DNA of 60,000 nucleotides, taken from positions 5,471,498 through 5,531,497 of the forward strand of contig NC_064045.1 in NCBI RefSeq assembly GCF_932526225.1, in the 5' to 3' direction. Origin of the DNA: Nematostella vectensis. Taxonomy: Eukaryota > Cnidaria > Anthozoa > Actiniaria > Edwardsiidae. The notes beneath the pieces were generated by a model. The model was not told where the DNA came from, did not search any database, and saw only the letters and a program-made list of their open reading frames with translations. Shown here one piece after another: positions 34,901 through 46,900 of this stretch (position 1 is the stretch's first letter; every line of letters starts with the position of its first letter). Made by a program: the position numbers and the translations under genes.

Positions 34901-37900
34901 GTCGCAGCCTGTTTGGCGGCTTTGTTAGCTTCTTGGAGCGAGGTGAAGGAGCGAGTAATCAACTGGCTCACGATCTGTAAGCAAACATTACAGGGACAGT
35001 ATGATTTATCAACTGGCTGATTTATCAACTTACACAATACAGGAACAATATGATCGATCCACTTAACACAATACAGGAACAATATGATTTATCAACTGGC
35101 TGATTTATCAACTTACACAATACAGGAACAATATGATCAATCAACTTACACAATACAGGAACAATATGATCGATCCACTTACACAAAACAGGAACAATAT
35201 GATCGATCAACTTACACAATACAGGAACAATATGATCGATCCACTTACACAATACAGGAACAATATGATCGATCAACTGACTGATTTATCAACTTACACA
35301 ATACAGGAACAATATGATCGATCCACTTACACAATACAGGAACAATATGATCGATCCACTTACACAATACAGAAACAATATGATCGATCAACTTACACAA
35401 TACAGGAACAATATGATCGATCCACTTACACAAAACAGGAACAATATGATCGATCAACTTACACAATACAGGAACAATATGATCGATCCACTTAACACAA
35501 TACAGGAACAATATGATTTATCAACTGGCTGATTTATCAACTTACACAATACAGGAACAATATGATCGATCAACTTACACAATACAGGAACAATATGATC
35601 GATCCACTTACACAATACAGGAACAATATGATTTATCAACTAACTGATTTATCAACTTACACAATACAGGAACAATATGATTTGTTAACTTATACAATAC
35701 AGGAACAATATAATTTATTATTTTACACAATACAGAAACAAGATGATTTATCAACTGACTCACAAAATACAGGAACAAGATTATCTATCGAATGACTCAC
35801 ACAAACAAGAAAAGATGATTAATCAGATGATTGATATAAATGGGCGACTTCCACCAAGAAATCGCGCGACTTTTTGAGAGCGTACGAATTTGCCACCAAA
35901 GAATCACGTAATTCCTTAGTGCAAGTCATCTATTGCAAAGCAACCCCCTTGGCCTGGCTTGCTAAACGTTCCTGGGGTCCATCTTGTCTACAAGTTAGAC
36001 ACACCTTCTCTTGAGAGACGTCTCCGCCGCAGCCACAAGCTTCCCCCAGTCGCTGCATGTTGCTGTCACCAAGAGCTGACAAAACTACACTCTCTGAAGA
36101 CAGAAGCAGGTAAAAGCAATAGAAAGCTTAAAAGATACTAGATATTTTGAACCTATAATATGAAGAAATCTGGGATTCAATGACCAAATATATTAGAACC
36201 TGTTTTAGCTAACCAAAATAAGAAAATAAAACACATGGCTAGAATGGTACATCTATTTTTTTTGCTTTTGTGGACTGAATGATGTGCCCCGACAATATTT
36301 GTGTCACATACTCCTTGTCATGTGTCACGTACTCCTTGTCATGTGTCACGTACTCCTCGTCATGTGTCACGTACTCCTCGTCATGTGTCACGTACTCCTC
36401 GTCATGTGTCACGTACTCCTCGTCATGTGTCACGTACTCCTCGTCATGTGTCACGTACTCCTCGTCATGTGTCACGTACTCCTCGTCATGTGTCACGTAC
36501 TCCTCGTCATGTGTCACGTACTCCTCGTCATGTGTCACGTACTCCTCGTCATGTGTCACGTACTCCTTGTCATGTGTCACGTACTCCTTGTCATGTGTCA
36601 CGTACTCCTTGTCATGTGTCACGTACTCCTTGTCATGTGTCACGTACTCCTTGTCATGTGTCACGTACTCCTTGTCATGTGTCACGTACTCCTTGTCATG
36701 TGTCACGTACTCCTTGTCATGTGTCACGTACTCATTGTCATGTGTCACATACTCATTGTCATGTGTCACGTACTCCTTGTCATGTGTAACATACTCCTTG
36801 TCATGTGTCACATACTCCTTGTCACGTGTCACGTACTCATTCAAGTAGGAAAGTGGCCATGCCCCAATATTTTCCTAAAGTTTCTGTATCGTGTCCCCCC
36901 CTCCAATATTTCGAGGCCTGCTACGGCGCTGTTACACACAGATGAGCTTGTACGTAGCTAACGTTGACCTACCTGCGCCTGCGATCGCATCGGTGAGGAT
37001 ATCAAAGCAGCGGCTCCTCAGAATGTGATGACGTAATGCTATGACCGGGTCATTTGCCAGGGTATTACTGTCAGTGTGGGAATCTGAAGCAGCAATCAAG
37101 GGGTTAGGTATAATGACCAGAAAAAAAAATTATGACGGCCACTTTGACAATCAATGATAAATGTACAACTCAATTCCCGTAACGACTTCACTAGCCTGCT
37201 AATAGCCGCCACTCATTCGTGGCTATTCAGACTAAATGTTTTGTTTTCGTTATATTGGGGAAAACAAAACATTTCCGAATAAGCCCGAATGAGAGCCGGC
37301 TAGCAGGCTACGACTTCACAGTTGTCAGTTGAGAGGATCGAAACGAAAAAAAATCCGAAAGGGCAATCGTTTTGTAAGAGTACATCGATGGCTTACCCAG
37401 CTTGCTCACGGTACTCAACGCAGTCTGTACAGCGTCAATCGCCATGAGTCCATGCGCTTTCTTCTGTTGTGTGACGGCGTAAGCGTGGGTCCACTTCACG
37501 TGAAGGTTCTCGTCCCCATGCAAGACCTACCATGTGGGCAATGTGAGCAAATCGCTTGACCAGACAAACAGCACCGCTACGACGTGTGATTTTTAAACAA
37601 GCGCCTGCATTTTGTTTTGCTCGCGCATTTTAAATACACGCGCGCTCAATCTTTCAGTTGCTTTTAGACACTGATGGAGAGGCAGTAGCTTCGAAACGTC
37701 TGTATTTTAACATCGTTAGCGGTGTAAACAAACATTTGAACGTATTATAACGTGAATTTCCCAGCGCTACCAGCCCTAATCAACACCACGTTGAATTTTT
37801 ACCTGTGATTTTTAAACAGCGAGAAGAGAAACGGGTCCATCTTAGCAATCAGGTGTGATTTTCATTTAACCAATATTTCAACAATTACCACAAAAACCAA

Positions 37901-40900
37901 AAGCTTATCTTGGATGGCCAGGATGGAAAAGAGTTTTATAACGAGCTAAAAAGTATTGCACTTTTTGTACTTAACAGGCGTCCTAAATTTGCAAAATATG
38001 ACAAAGTTCTTATCTTGTCAAATGTTAGCCTGTAATGCAGGCGTTTACCCGGTGATTTTATAGCGAAATACCGGCCTCGAGCGATTCGTGGCGATTGAGC
38101 AAAAATGAAAAAAGGCCTCCTCCCCCCTCGTTTTTCATTTTTGCTCAAAATCCAAGATGGCGGCTATAAAACACCGGGTAAACGCCTGTTTAGTCAAATC
38201 TGCACCTCGCTGACATTCAAAGCGTGTTTAAAACATTGCCTCAACGGAGCCTTAGGTACGATATACTCACGTCTTTGATGGATTTGAGGGATTCTCGTAG
38301 ATACCGATGAGCAACCGGGAAATTGGACTGGAAAGACAAAACAAATGTGGAAAACGTTATCATACTTGAACAAGTTACATGCTTTTTGTGACTAACCCTT
38401 AGGCTCGATTCATACGTTAGATTCTGCCGTGCAGAATCTAATTGTTATATGTAATAGTTGATCTAAAATCTAATAGTTCAACGAATAATTCCATTCGACA
38501 AGAGAGAATTGAGTTCAGCAAGGCACTAAGCGCGACTGCAGTAGTCGTGCTGCACGTCAAAAGCACGACACCGATTCAAACGTCGATTTTTTGATGTACA
38601 AAATCAAATACCATATATTTTTTATTTTATTTTGTGCAACAGAAACTCTGTATCAAAACTCAACTTTTATTCACAATAAATTAAGCGCGACTTATTTAGT
38701 ACTACGTCTGAATCAATCTTGAACCCAATCTATTTGTGTCGATACAAATTGAAAATTAGATTCGGCACGACACGTATAAACCGGGTCTTACTTATACATT
38801 AGCTATGTAATCCTTGTAATCTCAATGCATTACTAAATAATTTTGGAGTGAGACTATCCTAGAGCCCGTGATGCCAATTGTATTTTTACACACAATGGAA
38901 GAATGCAAGAGGTCAACATAGAGAAGAGTTAGTACCTAAAGTTAGTCCTAAAGCCAGTGCTTGTAGAAGTGTCAAATGTACTAGGCAACGCACAAAGCGC
39001 ATTCTCGTTTGCTGTTTAACTTTACCTGTTCTCTGGCGGCTTGGACCATTTTGAGCTGCAGAGCGACTTCCTCTCGAGTGATTCTTTCTCTAAGCGCATC
39101 AACACTAGGGCAAGACCACTCCCCATCAACATCCATAGAGTCGGGCCTATAAACACATACAGTCAGGCCAAATATTCTTCTTTAAACGCACAGTCAAAAG
39201 AACATGAGCCATTGGTCCCTTATAATAAAAATAATAGTAATAATAACAACAACAACAACAACAACGGCGGCAACAACGACGACTACGATGCTGGTGATGA
39301 TGATGATGACGACGACGATGCTGGTGAAGATGATGATGATGACGACGACGACGACGACAATGATGATGAGAACGAAAATGGCTAGCCAGTTTCACATGGT
39401 TTCCCTGTATGCCTAATTCCAAGCACACAAGCTTACATCAATTCTCAAGTCTTAATTCCAGTACACCAGTTTCTCTTGTGAAAGAAAATTATCAAGACCA
39501 TGTCAAGATGTTTAGCTTGCTCAGTCACAATTACGTTGGACAAACGTACTAAGGATGTAAATTAAAATGTGAGCTTCAATTTGGGACAAATTTTAAACAT
39601 ACGTACCAGTTATAATCTCCTAGGGCTCAGGAAGAAACAAAAACAATAAAAGATTTTTCCATGTTCTCGCAGTACCGATAACTTTAAACCAAGACTCGCA
39701 CTGTATTTTTGCCTCCAATGACCAGCGGGCACAGTGGAATTCGAAACTGGACAATTGGTCCGCTGGCTTGCATTATTTAGGTTGCATCGAGAAAGTTGAC
39801 TCCTGTTTCAAGTGTGATTATAATGGCTATGAGCTACTTACCTGCTACCGCCTCCATTCACCATCTCAAATCTCGCGAAAAATTTGCTCATGTAGACAGA
39901 CCTGTGACATATGAACAGACACTTACTGAATCTTGGCATGTGTATAATGAGTTGAATAGTTTAAATAATATAAAGTGCTCTGGTGAAGAGGTAGTACCGT
40001 CGACACGCCTACCAACCCTTTCTAGATTAGATCTTCGCATCTCTCTAGCTTTACAAAACTCGAATTCATAAAAGCAGCCTGCATTAGCAACTCCTTGTCA
40101 TTATATATTTTAATGAGCGTGTTTGAAAATTACTTAGGCCACGGAGGTTTGAGTCGGACTTGTTTTCTTCATCCTCAGCAGGTCCGTCAAACATTTGAAA
40201 CACAAAAGTTATAATCCCAATACTTTACGAAAATCAAACATACATGGATTCATTAGAATGGGTCGTTTCTGATGCATTATGGGTTGGCTGATTGTAGAAG
40301 CAGTATCTAATTGGCACACCTGTTTGTGATAACGTCATCCCAGACGCTGATTGGATGGAGTTTAGAGTTGGGAAAGCGCACAGACCACCGGGAGAAAAGG
40401 TCTTCCAGCGCTCCTGTTCCGCAAAAGTTCTCTGCGTAATAAACATGAATTAAAGCCGCATTGTCACCAGTTTACTTCCGGTCGATTACGTAACAATATC
40501 CGATGATTTTTAACGGAAAACGCGAAAAATATTTCAAAATATTGAAAGCAGAGTGTTTATTGGAAGTTTCCTTGAGGATCTGATTGATAATTTAGAGCGG
40601 ATGGCCTGTTTAATATATCGGATTTTAATAGATTCTTTTGTCTTTTAACGGTTGAGGTTTCCGTCGGACCTGCGGAAGTAAACTGGTGACAATGCGGCTT
40701 TAATCGAGTTCAAAAATAACAAAACATCACGCAAAGTTTCGATGGCATGTGTTGATCAAAAGCAATCGATAATGTGTAAGTGCGTTTCTGTTCTGTATGC
40801 AAATAAAGATTTCATTGTCGCTGCTTAGTTGTACTGTAGCATAGCTGTACCAGCTCTTTTTCATCAAACAAAATAAGGAACATCAAAAAGGTGAGCTTTA

Positions 40901-43900
40901 GTGAAAGAAAGGCTGGCTCCCTTAGGCAATGAAACCCTAAAAACTTTTTTTTAACAGTTTACCTTCTTTAACCACGAATTCTAAGAATTCCTGCATTTCC
41001 GTGATTTTCTGTATCGACTGAAGCTTGGAAGCTCGACTGCTGACCATCATGGAACTCAGCCCAGACCAGTCCTGGAACAGATAGCGTGTGACGTCATATT
41101 GCGATGACAACGGGGTACCATGAGACATCACGATGTCATGACAACGGGGGTACCATGTGACATCATGACGCCATGCCAAAGAAAATACCATGCGACATAA
41201 TGCTGCCATGACAACGGGGTGGTACCATTTGTTATCATGACTGCATGCAACGGGGATATCCTGTGGAGCATTGACAATCATCTCACCTTGAGAAACGCCT
41301 GGAAGCAATTAGTCACGTGATATCGTGCGCGACCGTAGTCGTCCCGAAGAATGAAGAGCAAAGCCAAGTCATCCCCATATCGGCTCTGTAAAAGCCAAGC
41401 AATTAGCAAACCACTACAAGAGATTTTACAACTGCCAATCAAATAGCAAGCAATTGCAAATTATTCTTAAAACAAGCCAACAAATAAGCAAACAACTTAT
41501 ATGACAATGAAAATGATACGCAAGGAACAGCGAAGCAAACTTTGATTAACAGATATCATATTAAATTCTCTATAGTGAGAATATCATAGTTTCAGTAAAA
41601 TATAATAAAATCTCACAGGTGAATTCAATTGTTTAAAAGATTTCCAGCTGTAGTTACCTCTAGAAAAGCTTTCCTCTCTTCATTCATCATGGAATGCCTC
41701 AGAAATTCCAGGAAACAAGGCCTTTCTTCTCCCTCGCAGATCAACTTGATACTACTGCGCATGATGAAAGGTAGGTAGTGTTCCTAAAGAACATTCCGAG
41801 AAATCATTAGTAAGTTGCGCTGGTGGGTTGCGGGTGGAAGTTCCGAGAAAAGCATTAACCAATTGCACATCAAAGAAGGAAGTGATGCGGGGGCGGGAGT
41901 CCCGAGAAAAGCATTAGTAACTTGCTCTTTAAAGAAAGAATGCCTTTAAAGGGAGTGGAATAGTTCCAAGAAAATTATTAGTAACTTGCTCTTTAAAGAA
42001 CGAAGTCATTGAAGGGAGTGGAATAGTTCCAAGAAAAGCATTAGTAACTTGCTCTTTAAAGAACGAAGTCATTGAAGGGAGTGGAATAGTTCCAAGAAAA
42101 TTATTAGTAACTTGCACTTTAAAAAAGGAAGTGATAAGGTGGTGGTGGTGGTGGTGGGGGGGGGGGGGGGGTTAAGAAATTTAAGCAAACACGTTTATAA
42201 ACGAAACATGGCAAATCAGAAGTTTAACGTTTTTCTTCTTTGGCTAGGTGTCGTACAAACCTGCAAGTACGTATCTGTCCAGATCTTGTCAAGATCCGGC
42301 GGGTTTCCCTCGTCATCCACACCCGTTTTTGAGTACTCCTCCAAATCCCCCCACTTGGCGAGGTTAGCGAAGCACTAGGAATAGAATCAATTATGAGTTG
42401 AGTGCTAAGACTGGAAATACGCGACTAAAAGGTCCTCTAAAGTCATCGCTAAGGCCCGATTCATACGTCGCGCTCTTGACGTGCCAAATCTATTTGTACC
42501 GACACAAATACATAATGATGATGATTACGACGACGATGGAGATGATAATATATAATAATGGTACCCGATTAACGAAAAGGTCCACTAAAATCATCGCTAA
42601 GGCCCGATTCATACGTCGGGCTCTTGACGTGCCGAATCTATTTGTATCGACACAAATACATAATAATAATGATGATGACGACGACGACGACAACGATGAA
42701 GATGATAACATATAATAATGGTACCCAATTAGCGAAAAGGTCCACTAAAACCATCGCTAAGGCCCGATTCATACGTCGGGCTCTTGACGTGCCAAATCTA
42801 TTTGTATCGACACAAATACATAATGATAATGATAATGATGATGATGACGACGACGACGATGAAGATGATAACATCTGAGGCTCATCCATGAGGCTCTTCG
42901 TCCTCTGATTCCAGAGATAAATAGCTGGGCCGTGAGCAGGAGCAATTCACTACACTTCCACGGTTTTTTTAAACGTCCCATTTACATTGTGAGTCAAACC
43001 TTTAGGAGAAGGGACCTCGGTTGGGTGTCTCATCCGAAAGACTTGAACAGGACAAACAAGTTCAACCCACTTACACAATTGGGCTCAACGTTGATCCAAA
43101 GGTCGCACAGAATGAGCCGCGCTCAATAGGTTGCGTGTATTCAAAGTTGAGTTGATGTGATTTGCTAATGCACCAAGGTAAAACAAATACTTGACTTAGC
43201 ACATCAAAAGCTTGAATGTCGTGCTACAGGCGTGGACGTATTCAGCGCCGTGCCGTGCTTAATTGATTCAAAGGTTGATCTGTCCATTTGCCCGATCCAA
43301 ACAATCTACAGCACGGCATGAGCGCGACGTATGAGCCAGGCCTAATCTATCCCAGTTAACCACGTCTATATTTACGCTTCTTAAAAACGTATGATAAAAA
43401 ATGACAATATTAGTATTATTAACGAAATTCCTATTGTAATCATGTTAAAATGGAATCAAGAGAGAGATGCCCCAGACCTGCATTCTTGCGTCATCCCAAA
43501 GGTCCTCCTCTTGTTGCTGGGGCTTGCTCGACCAATCATCACAAGACATGGCCTGAAAATAACAACTAAATATAAACCAATAGACAATCTATGCTTGTTC
43601 GATGTGTCTATGTCACGTTAAATAAGGCCCAGATCACTTTATCTTGACATCGAAAAATCGAGAATTTCTTTAAACGATACCTCTATCTTTTATACTGTCA
43701 TCTTTTCTTCAGGCACAGGGCCCTAAAAGTAAGTGGGGCCGAAACGAAATTCAGAGACAATTTGGGACGCGCCTCGTGACTCCACAACATCATAAGGTGA
43801 CGAATATCGTGGTATGGTAAAAAATCGTGGTATACCACGAATATTGTGGTATGGTAAAAAAAAAAACTTACCACGGAAAACTATGGGAAACTTGTTAAAT

Positions 43901-46900
43901 TACCTATTCTGATATAACTTATCCAACAGACATTTTTTATCTACTGTGTAGTTTTAAGACACTTAATTTGGAACAAACCAGTTTTTAAACACGACTTGTG
44001 GTCAGGTGTCAATAACCTTTCTATATTATAATATACCAGACTAATGCTTTTGCAGAATCAAGAGCCAAATTTACCTCATTGTAGATTTTAAGCGCCTGCG
44101 CATAGTCTCCACGAGCTTCTGCCTCCAGTGCAAGCCGGGTAATAGGCTTGGTTCCTATGTGGTCACTGAATATCCCATGAAGCACATCAAACTCCTCCAC
44201 GGACCGGTACAACCTGTTATACGAGTTTCCATGAGCAACAGAAACTAGACATACCGCATTCATTGTTCCAAGTTATTGAACTTACTTTGCCAGCTCAAGC
44301 CAGGCAGCAGTGGTGTCTGAGCTCGGAGAATGCTCAGTGCGCATGCGCTTATGGCTTTTAGGCTCCGCCTCCTGGGACAGCAGTTGCTTCTCAAGCAACA
44401 AAATACCTGCACGTGAGCAACATAGAACAACACGTGCACGTGAGCAACATAGAAAAACACGTGCACGTGAGCAACATAGAAAAACACCTGCACGTGAGCA
44501 ACATAGAAAAACACGTGAAAACATGAAAAACACGTGACAAAGACGCAAGAGAATAATATCACGTGCACCAGTGATAACAAAAAAGGAAATTGTTACAGGA
44601 AGAGGTATAAGATTATAATAAGTAACCGTTACAAGTTAATAAGTTATAATTGAGATGTTGGTAGTCATAAAAGTAAAATAGATGGGGAAATCTATAGCCC
44701 ATTTTGTCCATTATTGTCCTGGCACGGATTAGTCGACTATTCTTTTTCGGTTATTTCGTTTATCTACAAAAATGACATTAGCAATTCGTAACGAAGGGCA
44801 AAAAAGGTTGCTATTACCCATAGGTTATTCTTACCCATAGGTTACTCTTACCCATAGGTTACTCTTACCCATAGGTTACTCTTACCCATAGGTTACTCTT
44901 ACCCATAGGTTACTCTTACCCATAGGTTACTCTTACCTATTGGTTACTCTTACCCATAGGTTACTCTTACCCAAAGGTTACTCTTACCCATAGGATACTC
45001 TTACCTATTGGTTACTCTTACCTATTGGTTACTCTTACCCATAGGTTGCCCTTACCCATAGGTTGCCCTTACCCATAGGTTACTCTTGCCCATAGGTTAC
45101 TCTTACCGATAGGTTGCTCTTACCCATAGGTTACTCTTACCCATAGGTTACTCTTACCCATAGGTTACTCTTACCTATTGGTTACTCTTACCCATAGGTT
45201 ACTCTTACCCAAAGGTTACTCTTACCCATAGGTTACTCTTACCTATTGGTTACTCTTACCCATAGGTTGCCCTTACCCATAGGTTACTCTTACCCATAGG
45301 TTACTCTTACCCATAGGTTGCTCTTACCCATAGGTTACTCTTACCCATAGGTTACTCTTACCCATAGGTTACTCTTACCTATTGCTTACTCTTACCCATA
45401 GGTTACTCTTACCCATAGGTTACTCTTACCCATAGGTTGCTGTAGGCTTGCAAGGGACGCCGTGCTCACAGAAGATGGTTGAAGTTTTAACATTGACTTG
45501 TGGTAACAGATATCCTAGAAATAGACCCTCACAGGTATAAACACTGCTTCACCTTACTAAAATATTATATCGAATAATATATTATATACTAATATTATAC
45601 TCTTCTACAGAGTAAAAACAAGTTAAAAAAAAACCTTGAATATACTGGCAGAGCCTGGCTATACTAGGAGTTATGTCGAGCGTGACATGTTTACAAAGGC
45701 CTTTCCTGTGCTACCAGATAAGCGAAATACATTTTGTCGTACTGTCATGACAGTAGCGGCCCCAAGGACGGATAAATAGCATTACTTACCTCGATGCACG
45801 ATATGAATGGCGGGTAGAACTGCGTCGATGACGTCATGATATTGTCAAGTGCGCCCTGTATGTCGGTCACGGTTTTCTCTGCATCTTGTTCGGTCAGTTT
45901 CTCGTCCATCTGGCTGAGAATGGCTTGTACCAGGACGCTGAACAGCTGCTTTGCCAAAGTGCTGTCACACTAGGGTAGAAACATATCGTTATAATAACAT
46001 CACAATGGGGGACTTGAGCTAAGAGATCACGTGACCTTTCTGGGTGGCAATTCAAAACAAAATAATCCTACAAAAAAATAAGAACTTACTAAAGCCGTTA
46101 CGCCAGAGAACGACGAAAAAAAAACTTAAAATGAAACTAAACCTTTTCTGAAAAAAAATAATTCAGTTTTTTATTTCGTAAGCTCTGAACAATATGCTTT
46201 TTGTAGCTGTTGTTTTGCTGCTAAAAGCCTGACCGCGCGCTAGTTTGGCACCCAAACAGTCACGTCATCTCTTAGCGCAAGTCCGCTATTGGCATCAACC
46301 AGTTGCTGCTTATTCTTCACCATCATGTTCGGCATCATCATTTCAAATATTACCACAATCATCCTTTACCAGCACTCTTCAAAACATAGTATCTTCACCT
46401 CTATGGTAACCATCAGTGGAGGGTGACTTCCCACCTTGCCAGCCACCACAGGCAGCCCTCAACTCTGGGGATGTGTTATACCTTTCGCCACTTGTATCCC
46501 CAGAGTCTGAGAGATTCCACAGGTATACCGGTGGTCTGGGGACAAGTTTCTGGCGTGCCCCGGTAGCCATGGTGATATGTTACCCATGCAACTGCCAACG
46601 TAAGCCCGAAAGTCGAGTCTGGGGCACGTTTTACCTGAGCGACTGCCTGTAGCGGTGCTATCAGTTCTGAATGCTTGATTTGAACGTCCGGTAGATCGCC
46701 AGCTCGGTATCTTCGGTACATGACGACCTGGCTCTCTCTGGCTGCCTTCAGGCGGCTCTGGGTTTGCTGCGAACATACAATCATCGCTAAGCACTGGCCA
46801 ATACAAACACATGGTAAAAAGCAAGCCATTTAGAATAATTTGTATTTATCAGTTTCTGACATTTTTTTCTAATTCGACAAAGTACCAAAGTAATAAATAA

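Noticed and set aside
36239-36961. Long open frames (up to 225 aa) on both strands over the 21-bp array
   Set aside because: They arise because 21 is a multiple of three; the same DNA is open in several frames and lies between spliced PRKDC exons.
39796-40071. 91-aa plus-strand open frame
   Set aside because: It overlaps PRKDC exon 27 (39901-39842) on the other strand, whose splice sites and phases fit; no homology seen for the plus frame.
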